From positions 1 through 47,111 of the forward strand of contig CAZMGG010000033.1 in the NCBI GenBank assembly GCA_964565715.1: a stretch of DNA of 47,111 nt, given 5' to 3'. Within the stretch, counting starts at the first letter, position 1. Every line of letters begins with the position of its first letter. The stretch is from CAZMGG01 sp964565715 (GTDB taxonomy: Bacteria; Planctomycetota; UBA1135; UBA2386). This document shows, in pieces, positions 34,887 to 43,725 of the stretch. Below the pieces are notes generated by a model. The model searched no databases. It had not been told where the DNA came from and was given only the letters and a program-made list of their open reading frames with translations. The position numbers and the translations under genes are program-made.

Positions 34887-36449
34887 CTACCAGCGCAACG
34901 CCAGCACCGCGTGGTCGGCGGTCACGAACAGCGTGCGCAGGTCGGGACCGAACGCGCAGTTCGAGGTGGCCACGCCCGTGTGCAGCACGCCCAGCAGGGT
35001 GCCGTCCGGATGGAACACGTAGAGCCCGCCGGGGCCGCCGGAGAACAGGTGCCCGGCGGTGTCCACCGCCATGCCGTCGGGGAAGCCCGGTCGCACGCCC
35101 TTCCACTCGGCGGCGTCGCGCAGCACCTTGTGCCCCGCCACCCTGCCGTCGGGCCCCAGCGCATACGCATGCCACGCCGGCCGCTCCGGGTCGGCGTCGC
35201 TCACGTACATCGTCCCGCCGTCCGGCGACAATGCCACGCCGTTCGGCCCGCGCAGATCGTCCACCAGGAGCCGCACCACGCCGTCCGGCGTGCGGCGATA
35301 GACGCCGCCGAACGAGAGCTCCCGCGCCGGATCGTCGAACTGCCGGGGCAGGCCGAACGGCGGATCGGTCACGTACAGATCCCCATTCAACGCCGGGAAC
35401 ACGTCATTGGGGCTGTTGAGCCGCTTGCCCTCATAGGCCGCCATCACCGGCTCCTGCACCCCATCGGGCAGGAGCCGCGCCAGCCGCCGCTCGCCGTGCT
35501 GGCACAGCAGCAGATGGCCGTCATTGCCGAACGCGAGCCCATTGGCGCCGGGTTCACGGCCCGGAAACGCCGCCGGCGACAGCCAGCCGCTCGGCTGCAG
35601 GAACACCGCGGTTCCGGCACCAGGAGCCCATTGCATGACCCGGTTCTTGGGGATGTCGCTGAACAGGAGCCGCCCGTGGGCAGCATCCCAGGCCGGCCCC
35701 TCCAGCCACTCGTGGCCGTCGCTGACCTTCTCCACGAGGAGGCCCGGCGCCAGCGCCGCATCCAGGCGCGGGTCGAGCCGTTCCAGGCGCAGCGCCTGCG
35801 GCTCGCCCCAGCCCGGCGTCGGCTCGAACAGGAGGCGGGCGTCGCGCATCCACAGGTAGTTGGCCGGCGGATCGGAGATCGGCCCGTTCATGGCGAACAC
35901 GGCGATCTGGAAGGTCTGCCCGGGCACCGCCCGGTGCGTCAGCAGGACCTGGTTGCCGACATTGAAGCCCGCCACGAGGGAACCGCCCGGCTGGCCGATG
36001 CGGCGCGGCAGGAGACCGTCGACCCACACCTCGGCGTAGTCGTCGATGGTCACGGTGAAGGAGAGGGTGCCGCCCTGCAGGGGCACGTCGCCGATCCGGT
36101 CGGGCACGGTCACGGCGAGGCGATACCAGCCGAAGCAGACGCGGCCCTGCCCGCGGCGCCCTTCCAGGTCGGTCGGCGGGATGCGCTCCCAGGCGGCGTC
36201 GTCGAACGCGGCGACGCCGGCCCTCGGCATCACCTCCAGGGTCGTGTTGGGCTCGCCCGACGGCTTGCGGTCGGGTCCGACGCGGCGGAAGGCCACCGGC
36301 ACCAGGGTCGCGTCGTGATAGCGCCACTCGCCGCGCACCGCGGCGAGGCCCGCCGTGGTGCGCAGGTCGAGCGCCAGGGACTCCTGTGCCGGCAAGGCAG
36401 CGGCCGTGAGGCACAGGAACGCCGGCCAGCAGGTCACTGGCAGGCGCAT
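34887..36449 (-). CDS. Exported beta-sandwich - SMP-30/gluconolactonase fusion
   Basis: This 520-aa protein has a signal peptide (1-21, ending LPAQ). A region at about 80-235 looks like a carbohydrate-binding beta-sandwich (GRVCFGWYRLAVTVP, DDYAEVWVDGLLPRR). The SMP-30 / gluconolactonase beta-propeller at about 245-520 shows the metal-site residues: Glu in LEGPAWD, Asn in NSPNDV and Asp in FPDGMAVD. SMP-30 enzymes open sugar lactones. The fusion could tether the lactonase to its carbohydrate. It overlaps the upstream gene by 16 bp and is the third gene of the DM13-HbpS-SMP-30 operon. Confidence 0.88.
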   Translation of the reverse strand: MRLPVTCWPAFLCLTAAALPAQESLALDLRTTAGLAAVRGEWRYHDATLVPVAFRRVGPDRKPSGEPNTTLEVMPRAGVAAFDDAAWERIPPTDLEGRRGQGRVCFGWYRLAVTVPDRIGDVPLQGGTLSFTVTIDDYAEVWVDGLLPRRIGQPGGSLVAGFNVGNQVLLTHRAVPGQTFQIAVFAMNGPISDPPANYLWMRDARLLFEPTPGWGEPQALRLERLDPRLDAALAPGLLVEKVSDGHEWLEGPAWDAAHGRLLFSDIPKNRVMQWAPGAGTAVFLQPSGWLSPAAFPGREPGANGLAFGNDGHLLLCQHGERRLARLLPDGVQEPVMAAYEGKRLNSPNDVFPALNGDLYVTDPPFGLPRQFDDPARELSFGGVYRRTPDGVVRLLVDDLRGPNGVALSPDGGTMYVSDADPERPAWHAYALGPDGRVAGHKVLRDAAEWKGVRPGFPDGMAVDTAGHLFSGGPGGLYVFHPDGTLLGVLHTGVATSNCAFGPDLRTLFVTADHAVLALRW

Positions 36450-37318
36450 GGATGGATCACCTTGACCACGTAGTAGAGCAGCGGCCCGTCGACCTGCTGG
36501 AACCAGTGCGGCGTGCCGCGCGGCACCACCAGCACATCGCCCTGCCGGATCGTGCGGGTCGTGCCGCCTTCGATGGCCTTGCCGCGGATCTCGTGCGGCG
36601 CGGTCTTCTGCGGCTCGACCACGGCGCCGCCGGTGACGAACGAGGCGCTGCCCTGCAGGACGTGGATCACGTCGGTCTCGTCGAGGTGCACCTCGGCGAG
36701 GCCGGCGGCCTCGCGGCGGCTGGCGTGGATCTTGTACTCGGGCACCTCCAGCAGCGGCACGCCCTTCTGGAACGCCGCCTCCACCGCCGGCCGCTCGAGA
36801 TGCGTGACCGGGCCGGGTTCGACGCCCGTGCAACAGTCGGCGCCGAGCCTGACGGCCGCGGCGGCAATGGCGATGTCGTCGTCCTGCTGCGCGCTGGCGG
36901 CGCCGCTGACGCCGACGGCGCCGACCAGCTGGCCGTCCACCAGGATCGGCACGCCGCCCTGCAGCGGCGTGAAATCCGGCAATGCGGTCATGCTGTGCCG
37001 GCCCTTCTCGTTGATGATCTGCTCGAACACGCGGGTCGGCTTCTGGAACAGCGCCGCGGTGCGCGCCTTGCCGATCGAGACGGTGGACGCCATGGCGAAG
37101 GTGCCGTCCAGGCGTTCCAGGTAGAGCAGGCTGCCGCCCTGGTCGACCACGGCGATGGCCGCGCCGGGCGCCTGGTGCTCCTTGGCGTAGGTCACGGCGG
37201 CCTGGGCCACCTGCCTGGCGCCCTGCAGGGTGAGCTGCGGGCGCTGGACCACCTGGGCCGGGGCCGCGCCGAGCAGCGCGGCCCACAGGCCCAGGGTGAG
37301 GATGGTGCGGGTCTTCAT
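36434..37318 (-). CDS. Exported GlcG/HbpS domain fused to a cupin
   Basis: This 294-aa protein has a signal peptide (1-22; ends in APAQ). Residues about 25-165 form a GlcG/HbpS-type domain (GAAIAVVDQGGSLLYLERLDGT, GVPILVDGQLVGAVGVSG) of the family that includes the heme-binding HbpS and the glycolate-locus protein GlcG. Residues about 200-290 form a cupin (DVIHVLQGSASFVTGG, VVPRGTPHWF) with candidate metal ligands. The fusion is uncommon. Possible roles are redox or heme sensing or a small-molecule enzyme; none is proven. It lies in one transcript with the DM13-like and SMP-30 genes. Confidence 0.85.
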   Translation of the reverse strand: MKTRTILTLGLWAALLGAAPAQVVQRPQLTLQGARQVAQAAVTYAKEHQAPGAAIAVVDQGGSLLYLERLDGTFAMASTVSIGKARTAALFQKPTRVFEQIINEKGRHSMTALPDFTPLQGGVPILVDGQLVGAVGVSGAASAQQDDDIAIAAAAVRLGADCCTGVEPGPVTHLERPAVEAAFQKGVPLLEVPEYKIHASRREAAGLAEVHLDETDVIHVLQGSASFVTGGAVVEPQKTAPHEIRGKAIEGGTTRTIRQGDVLVVPRGTPHWFQQVDGPLLYYVVKVIHPCACQ

Positions 37319-37345
37319 CGTTCTGTCCTCGTGGTCGCTGGCGGC

Positions 37346-38068
37346 TCAGGAACCGGCCGCGAAGCTGGCCTCGCCCAGCAGGGTCTCGGCGAAGGCGCAC
37401 CAGATCTGCACCTTGGCGACGTCCTTGACGTTCGGCGGCAGCGCCACCATCCGGTTCATCCGGCCGTCCTTCACCACCAGGCGGTTCAGCAGATGGGCGC
37501 GGCCCTCGCTGTCGACGACCTGCCAGTGCGGCGCCGGGGTGTCCGGCACGACGAAGTCGTCGCTGAGCACCAGCACGCGCTGGTCCCCGAGCGCGCCGAG
37601 GGTGGCGAAGCCCTGGTTGGCCTTCACGCCCTGGAACATGCCGGTGCGGGCGGTCTCGCACAGCTCCGGCAGCGCATTCACCGGCACCAGCTTGTCGAAG
37701 CCGGTCTCGCCCAGCAGGGTCTCGGCGAACGCGCACCAGATCTGCACCTTCTGCACGTCGTGGACCTGGGCGGGCAGCACGATCGACTTGTGGAACTTGT
37801 TGTCCTTGGCGACGAGGCGCTGCAGCAGGAACGTGTTGCCGCGGCCGTCGACGACCTGCCAGTGCGGCGCCGGGGTGTCCGGCACCACGAAGTCGTCGGA
37901 CAGGGTCAGGGTGGCCTTGCCGCCGTCGACGGTCATCGTGACGGTGCCCTTGTTGGCCTTGACGCCCTGGAACGGCTTGCTCTGGATCGGCTCGCCAGCC
38001 ACGGCGGCGCCGGCGGCCAGCAGGCCCAGCGCCAGGGACAGGAAACGGGAACGAAGCGAAGCGGTCAT
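37346..38068 (-). CDS. Exported protein with two tandem DM13-like domains
   Basis: This 240-aa protein has a signal peptide (1-24). Two ~100-residue domains follow, each with LSDDFVVPDTPAPHWQVV, a LLxRLVxKD stretch and, near the end, VQIWCAFAETLLGE, where the Cys is conserved. This pattern matches the DM13 domain, a predicted electron-transfer/redox fold. The two copies are very similar even at DNA level (for example near 37519 and 37853), suggesting a recent duplication. The start at 38068 has a GAGAGAGA ribosome site. It is the first gene of its operon, so its promoter should lie within 38069-38262. Confidence 0.82.
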   Translation of the reverse strand: MTASLRSRFLSLALGLLAAGAAVAGEPIQSKPFQGVKANKGTVTMTVDGGKATLTLSDDFVVPDTPAPHWQVVDGRGNTFLLQRLVAKDNKFHKSIVLPAQVHDVQKVQIWCAFAETLLGETGFDKLVPVNALPELCETARTGMFQGVKANQGFATLGALGDQRVLVLSDDFVVPDTPAPHWQVVDSEGRAHLLNRLVVKDGRMNRMVALPPNVKDVAKVQIWCAFAETLLGEASFAAGS

Positions 38069-38262
38069 GTCGGTTCTCTCTCTCGGTTGGGTTGGGGAAA
38101 CGGGAATCGGTTCGGTCGGGAAGTCGCGCGCCGGAGCGGCGCGGCGGTTGGTTGCGGTGCCTGCGCCGACGTTTCTTGCCGCGTTGGCGACGGCCGGTCG
38201 CAATGACGGGCCGGCAGTGACATGGCATGCGGCCGCTGGCGCCAATGACTCCCTCGTACCGC

Positions 38263-39273
38263 TCAGCGGTCGGCGATGCGCGCGGTGTGGCCGTCGGGAT
38301 CGCGCACGAGGCCCTGGGCGCGATCCGTGTCGCGCACCAGCCCCGGCGACACCCAGGCCGCCTTCTGCGCCCGCAGCGCCTGCTCGGCCTTGCCCGCATC
38401 GGGCACCACGATCTGCACCTGCCAGTGCCACAGGTCACAGCTCCGCGAGTCCGCGGGCCGGTCGGCGCCGGGCCCCGGCGCCAGGTACTCCAGCAGCTCC
38501 ACGCCGGGTCCGGCGGTGCCGCGCAGCGTCGTGATGCGCAGCCGCGCGCCGAACACGTTGTTCAGGCGTTCCTGCTCGATGCCGTGGTTCTCGCTGCCGG
38601 AGGCCACCCGCAGGCCCAGCCCGTCGCGCCAGAACCGCAGGCTCTGTTCGGTGTCGCGCACGACGATCGCGGTGTGGTCGATGCCGAGGAACAGGTCGTC
38701 GCCCGGCGCGTGCCAGCGCGCATCGCCCTTGCCCGCCGGGAACTGCAGGATCTCGAGGAAGTGGCCGTCGGGGTCCTTGAAGTAGAAGGCGCGGATGCCG
38801 CCGGCCGTCGGATTCCAGTCCGGCAGCGTCTGCGGCCCCGGCGAGGCGTGCCGGACCCTGTGCTCACGCAGCCGCGCATAGGCCGCGTCCATGTCGCGCA
38901 CGATCAGCGCGACGTGCTGGAAGGCCTGGTCGTTGCCCCGCGCGTCGGCCGGCATCGGCCGGCCCTCCGGCGCCAGGTACTGGGTCAGCTCCAGCACCTC
39001 CTGGCCGAGCCGCAGGCGCGCCCGCAGCAGGCGCGCGCCGAACACCCCCTGCACGCGCTCGATGGCGTCGCCGTGCAGCTCCGCGCGGCCTTCCTCGCGG
39101 AAGGTCAGCACGTCGCGGTAGAAGCGCACCGAGCGGTCCAGGTCCGCCACCGTGATGCCGACGGATTCGACCGCCTGCGCCCGCAGCGAGCCGCCGAGCG
39201 CCAGCAGGGCCAGCGTCAGCAGGGTCAGCAGCACCGGCAGGCGGCGGCCGGACCTCTGCCGCCGGCGGCTCAC
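38263..39273 (-). CDS. Exported double VOC (glyoxalase/extradiol) domain protein
   Basis: This 336-aa protein has a signal segment (LLTLLTLALLALGGS) and two VOC domains, about 35-170 (VGITVADLDRSVRFYRD ... HVALIVRDMDAAYARL ... IRAFYFKDPDGHFLEILQ) and about 185-335 (IDHTAIVVRDTEQSLRFWRD ... LWHWQVQIVVPD). VOC enzymes need a divalent metal and include dioxygenases and isomerases; the substrate is unknown. The start is a GTG at 39273 overlapping the GMC stop (GTGA), so translation is coupled. Confidence 0.88.
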   Translation of the reverse strand: MSRRRQRSGRRLPVLLTLLTLALLALGGSLRAQAVESVGITVADLDRSVRFYRDVLTFREEGRAELHGDAIERVQGVFGARLLRARLRLGQEVLELTQYLAPEGRPMPADARGNDQAFQHVALIVRDMDAAYARLREHRVRHASPGPQTLPDWNPTAGGIRAFYFKDPDGHFLEILQFPAGKGDARWHAPGDDLFLGIDHTAIVVRDTEQSLRFWRDGLGLRVASGSENHGIEQERLNNVFGARLRITTLRGTAGPGVELLEYLAPGPGADRPADSRSCDLWHWQVQIVVPDAGKAEQALRAQKAAWVSPGLVRDTDRAQGLVRDPDGHTARIADR

Positions 39274-40850
39274 GCCATCACCGCCGCCGGCTGCGCCGCG
39301 CGCACCTGCCAGCCCATCCGCCGGCGCAGGTGGTCGCCCACCCGCAGGGCGTTGGCCATGATCGTCAGCGCCGGGTTCACCGCCGCGCTCGACGGGAAGA
39401 ACGAGCCGTCCACCACGTACAGGTTGTCCAGCTCGTGCGCCTTGCAGTCGGTGTCGAGCGCCGAGGTGCGCGGGTCGGTGCCGAAACGGACCGTGCCGCA
39501 CTGGTGCGCCACGCCGGCCAGCGGGATCTTCTTGCCGAGGTAGAGGTTCTGGTCGAACACCGAGTGCTCCTCGCAGCCGATCCGGCCGAGGATCGACTGC
39601 AGCTTCTTCTTCAGCCGCCGGTGCGCCTCCTCGTTGTTGGCGCGGTAGCGCAGCCTGATGCGGCCGTCGGCGGCGATCGTCACCCGGTTGTCCGGATCGG
39701 GCAGGTCCTCGCTGGTGAGCCAGAAGTCCAGCGCGTGCTTGGCCATCTTGTCGAGCACGAAGCCCGGCGCGAAGGCGGGCGCGCCGGCCTGCAGCACCAC
39801 CTTGTCGGACTTGCCGACCATCGACACGTGGCCGAGCGGCCGGTCGCTGTCGTCGGCGCCGAAGTACCAGTCGTTGAGGCCGATGGTCTTCTGGAACACC
39901 GTCGGGTTGGGGTGGCGCGACACGACCAGCAGCACCGAGTTGTTGTGCGCCATGTAGTGGCGGCCGACGACGCCCGAGCCGTTGGCGAGGCCCTGCGGGT
40001 GCCGGTCGGTGGCGGAGCGCAGCAGCAACGCCGCCGAGTTGACCGCGCCGGCGGCCACCACCACCACGTCGCCGGAGTACTCCTCGAGTTCGCCGTTCCG
40101 CTCCACCACCACCGAGGTCACCGCGGTGCCGGCGGCGTTGGTCTTCAGCTTGCGCACCAATGCACCGGTCAGCAGCGTGACGTTCGGCTCGCGCAATGCC
40201 GGCCGCACGCACATCGTCTCGGCGTCGCTCTTGGCGTGGACCAGGCACGGGAAGCCGTCGCAGGTGCTGCAGCGGATGCACGGGCTCTGGTGCATGCGCC
40301 GTTCGTCGAGGCGGATGCCGAGCGGCATGTGGAACGGCCGCAGGCCGAGACAGGCGAGGTCGTCGTGCAGCTTCTGGATGCGCGGCTCGTGCTCGACCCG
40401 GGCGAACGGATAGGGCCGGCTGGCCCAGGGTTCGGTGGGGTCGGCAGAGCGCTCGCCGCGCACCTCGTAGAGCCATTCCGCGGCGGAGTACCACGGCTCC
40501 ATGGCGGCGTAGTCGATCGGCCACTGCGGCGAGACGCCGTCGAAGTGCTGCAGCGCGCCGAAATCCCGCTCGCGCATGCGCAGCAGGGCCGCGCCATAGA
40601 CTTTGGTGTTGCCGCCGACGTAGTAGTGGGTGCCGGGGTGGAACGGCTTGCCGCCCTCATCGAGCCACTCCTCGGTGGTCTTGTAGCGGTTCTCGACGAA
40701 GGCCGCCCTGGCGTCCCAGTTCTCCTTCTCGCGCGGCAGGAAGCCGCCCCGCTCGAGGACCAGGATGCGCCTGCCGGTGGCGGCGAGCGACTGCAGGAGG
40801 GTGCCGCCGCCGGCACCGGTCCCGATCAGGATGAGGTCGTAGGGGGCCAT
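39270..40850 (-). CDS. GMC-family FAD-dependent oxidoreductase
   Basis: This 526-aa flavoenzyme has the N-terminal dinucleotide-binding motif LIGTGAGGGTLLQ, the Cys-rich insert CIRCSTCDGFPC and the C-terminal FAD/active-site region CGTVRFGTDP ... VVDGSFFPSSAAVNPALTI. The family oxidises alcohols and sugars (glucose oxidase, cellobiose dehydrogenase, choline dehydrogenase relatives). No signal peptide is seen. Coupled to the exported VOC gene by a 4-bp overlap. ATG at 40850 precedes the family start; 141 bp separate it from the divergent large gene. Confidence 0.93.
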   Translation of the reverse strand: MAPYDLILIGTGAGGGTLLQSLAATGRRILVLERGGFLPREKENWDARAAFVENRYKTTEEWLDEGGKPFHPGTHYYVGGNTKVYGAALLRMRERDFGALQHFDGVSPQWPIDYAAMEPWYSAAEWLYEVRGERSADPTEPWASRPYPFARVEHEPRIQKLHDDLACLGLRPFHMPLGIRLDERRMHQSPCIRCSTCDGFPCLVHAKSDAETMCVRPALREPNVTLLTGALVRKLKTNAAGTAVTSVVVERNGELEEYSGDVVVVAAGAVNSAALLLRSATDRHPQGLANGSGVVGRHYMAHNNSVLLVVSRHPNPTVFQKTIGLNDWYFGADDSDRPLGHVSMVGKSDKVVLQAGAPAFAPGFVLDKMAKHALDFWLTSEDLPDPDNRVTIAADGRIRLRYRANNEEAHRRLKKKLQSILGRIGCEEHSVFDQNLYLGKKIPLAGVAHQCGTVRFGTDPRTSALDTDCKAHELDNLYVVDGSFFPSSAAVNPALTIMANALRVGDHLRRRMGWQVRAAQPAAVMA

Positions 40851-40990
40851 GCTGGCGGCCTTGGTTGCGGCGGCAGGGCCGGCGTTTCGGCGCGGAACGC
40901 GGTTCCAGGCCAGCACCGGTACAAGCCCGTGACCGGGGAGCGCCTCACGCAAGCTGGCTCCGCTCCGTAACATGCGGCGCCTTGGCCCCC

Positions 40991-43699
40991 ATGCGACGCC
41001 TGCCCCTGCTCCTGCTGGCCACCGCGGCCTGCACCGCCCTCGTGGTGCTGCTCGGCGGCGACGAGGTCCCGCCACCGGACCTGCCGCCGGCCCTGCGGGA
41101 CCTGGTCCCGGCGGCGGTCGCGGCCGGGCCTGGGCCGGCGGTGGCCTTCGACCCGACGCTCTACGACGACGGGGAAGCCGAGGCGGCCCCCGCGGCCGCA
41201 GCCGACCGCGCCGAGGTCGCGCCGCCGGCCGAGGCCGACGCGCCGAAGCCGGGCCCGGTGATCGTCGTGCTGGCCGGCAATCCGCCGAAGCCCGTTCTCG
41301 GCGCGACGGTGTGCTGGATCGCCCGCGAGAAGGGCCGCGCCGCCCACCGCGAGAAGCGCCTGCCGTGGGTCGCCGACATCGACCTGCCGCTGCTGCACGG
41401 CGCGCGCCTGCGCACCAACGAAGACGGCCGGGCGCCGCTGCCGCCGATCGCCGAGCCATCGGTCGTCTCGGTGCTGCACGAGGGCCAGTTCGCCGCCGCC
41501 GGCGTCAACCCGGACCATCCGCCGGAGATCACCCTGCGCCTGCGCACCGACGAGACCCTGCTGGTCGAGGTGCGCGATCCCAGGGGCGAGCCCGTCGCCG
41601 GCGTGCCGGTCGCCCTGTTCCAGGGCCACGGCTACCAGAAGGCGCGGCAGATGTGGCTCGGCCCGACCGGACCCGATGGGGTCGCTCGCGCCACCCACTT
41701 CCAGCACTACCGGCGCGCGCCCGACGAGGGCCGCCGCTTCGCCGCGGCGCTGCGGGTGCCGCTGGCGGAACCGGTGGCGGCGGAGTTCGCCGGCCAGCCG
41801 GCGCAGGGCGAACCGGTGCGGCTGGTGCTGCCCGCCACCAGCCGCGTCGAGTTGACCCTGACCGACCGCGACGGCCGCGCCCTGCTGTCACCCGCCACCG
41901 TCGCTGTCGGCATCGTGCGCAGCAAGGAGTTCACCACCGACCTGCCGCTGGAGCAGTACTTCGACGCGGTGCGCGCCCGCAAGCCGGTGGGCGACCACGT
42001 CGTGCAGATCCAGCGCGTCGGCGCCGGCCTCGAACTGCAGCCGGCCGCCCGCTTCGACCACGACAACTGGTTTCACGGCGACAAGGTCGTCGCCGCGGCC
42101 GAACCCGACGCCGTGCGGCAGGCCCGGCTGGCCTTGCCGCCGGAGTTCACCGTGCTGGCCGGGCGGCTGGTCGATCGCATCGACGAGCCGCTCGCCCTGC
42201 AGGAGCCGCAGTTCGCCCTGGGCGTGCCCGGCGGCGCCGCCAAGGCCGGCAACCTGGCCACCACCGAGACCGGCCACTTCGACCTGTGCCTGCGGCTGCA
42301 GGATCGATCCAACGCGCCGCACGCCCTGGAGCTGCGCCTGCCCGCCGCCGACGGCGCCACGCTGGGCCTGCGGCGCGATCTCGGCGCGCTGGCGCCGACC
42401 GAACGGCGCGAACTCGGCACGCTGCGCCTCACCGGCCTGCCGGTGCTGGCCTTCGGCGTGGTGGTCGACGACGCCGGCCAGCCGGTGCCCGACGCGACGA
42501 TCCGCCTGCAGCGCTACGCCCTGGTCAAGGACCGCGAGACCTGGGCCAACGCCACGCTGGCCGCCGCGGTGACCGCGCCGGACGGCACCTTCGAACTGCT
42601 GGGCAACCCACCGCCGGGCCAGCTCCGCGTCCACGCCGACGCCCGCGGCCACTTCGCCGGCGCCTCGCCGCCGATCGTCCCCGGCGGCCAGCTCCGGATC
42701 GCCCTCGACCGCGCCGGTGCGCTCGCCGGCCGCGTGCTGCTGCCGGGCTGGATGCCCAACGACGCCGCCACCCTGCACCTGCGTCCGCGCCTCGACGCGC
42801 AGAAGGAAGGCGCCACCGGCCTGCAGGCCCGCGGCGGCGGCCGCTTCCGCATCGGCAACCTCCGGCCCGGCGTCTACGACGCCGAGATCCGCGTCCGCAA
42901 CCTGCCGGACGCCGCCGTGCGCCTGGACGCCGTCGTCATCGGCCCCGGCGACAACCGCGATCCGCGCCTGCAGCCGATCGACCTGCGGCAGTCGGTGTTC
43001 CGCTACCGCCTCAACGCCGTCGGCCCCGCCGGCCGGGTGCCGCTGGACGGCCCGATCCTGGCCCGCCTGCAGCGGCCCGACGGCAGCACCGCCGACCTCG
43101 GCTTCCGCATGCAGAAGGGCCGCGCCGAGCTGATCACCACCAGTGCGATGATGGCGCTCACCCTGTTCGGCCAGGGCTACCCGCCCACCTCGCTGCTGCT
43201 GGCGCCGGGCGATCACGACGTCTACCTGCAGCCGCTGCACCCGGCGCTGATCACCATCCCCGGCGCCCGCGCCCTGGCCGGTCCCGACCGCCGGGTGCGC
43301 GTGTCGATGATCTTCCAGGGCGACACCGGCCTGCCGCAGAGCCTCAGCGGCACCGACCAGCGCACCGGCAAGGGCTTCGCCTTCCCGCGCTGGGAACTGA
43401 GCAAGAGCGGCGGCGCCTGGCTCGGCGACGACGACACCGTGGCGGTGCCGCTGTCGCGCAACGGCCCGCACGAGGTCGTCCTGCGCATCTACGAGGACGA
43501 GCGCGAGAGCGGCCGGCAGGGCTCCTACACCGTCGGCACCGCCGACGTGGTGCTCGACGGCCTCGCACCGAGCCACCATCGCCTGTCGCTCGACCGGCAG
43601 AAGCTCGCCGACGTGGTGGCGCGGATGGAGCGCATGCGGCTGCAGCGGGTCCAGCGCGAGCAGCAGCGGCAGCTCGAACGGCAGCGCGCCGGCCGCTGA
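40991..43699 (+). CDS. Large exported protein with carboxypeptidase-regulatory-like modules
   Basis: This 902-aa protein starts with a hydrophobic signal (MRRLPLLLLATAACTAL; a lipid anchor at the Cys is weakly possible). Several beta-sandwich repeats of CarboxypepD_reg-like type follow, for example LLVEVRDPRGEPVAGVPVAL, AFGVVVDDAGQPVPDATI and GRFRIGNLRPGVYDAEI. Similar repeats occur in large surface proteins of planctomycetes and Bacteroidetes, in carbohydrate uptake or adhesion. The C-terminus ends in an Arg/Gln-rich coiled coil (RVQREQQRQLERQR). The gene is divergent from the GMC operon and may be co-regulated with it (inference). Confidence 0.78.
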   Translation: MRRLPLLLLATAACTALVVLLGGDEVPPPDLPPALRDLVPAAVAAGPGPAVAFDPTLYDDGEAEAAPAAAADRAEVAPPAEADAPKPGPVIVVLAGNPPKPVLGATVCWIAREKGRAAHREKRLPWVADIDLPLLHGARLRTNEDGRAPLPPIAEPSVVSVLHEGQFAAAGVNPDHPPEITLRLRTDETLLVEVRDPRGEPVAGVPVALFQGHGYQKARQMWLGPTGPDGVARATHFQHYRRAPDEGRRFAAALRVPLAEPVAAEFAGQPAQGEPVRLVLPATSRVELTLTDRDGRALLSPATVAVGIVRSKEFTTDLPLEQYFDAVRARKPVGDHVVQIQRVGAGLELQPAARFDHDNWFHGDKVVAAAEPDAVRQARLALPPEFTVLAGRLVDRIDEPLALQEPQFALGVPGGAAKAGNLATTETGHFDLCLRLQDRSNAPHALELRLPAADGATLGLRRDLGALAPTERRELGTLRLTGLPVLAFGVVVDDAGQPVPDATIRLQRYALVKDRETWANATLAAAVTAPDGTFELLGNPPPGQLRVHADARGHFAGASPPIVPGGQLRIALDRAGALAGRVLLPGWMPNDAATLHLRPRLDAQKEGATGLQARGGGRFRIGNLRPGVYDAEIRVRNLPDAAVRLDAVVIGPGDNRDPRLQPIDLRQSVFRYRLNAVGPAGRVPLDGPILARLQRPDGSTADLGFRMQKGRAELITTSAMMALTLFGQGYPPTSLLLAPGDHDVYLQPLHPALITIPGARALAGPDRRVRVSMIFQGDTGLPQSLSGTDQRTGKGFAFPRWELSKSGGAWLGDDDTVAVPLSRNGPHEVVLRIYEDERESGRQGSYTVGTADVVLDGLAPSHHRLSLDRQKLADVVARMERMRLQRVQREQQRQLERQRAGR

Positions 43700-43725
43700 A
43701 CCGCACCGCCGCCCGCCCGGAGGGA

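Noticed and set aside
34450..35175. 241-residue minus-strand protein including the FG-GAP remnant
   Set aside because: Only the last ~75 residues are protein-like; the rest reads antisense or out of frame through the SMP-30 gene and the repeat.
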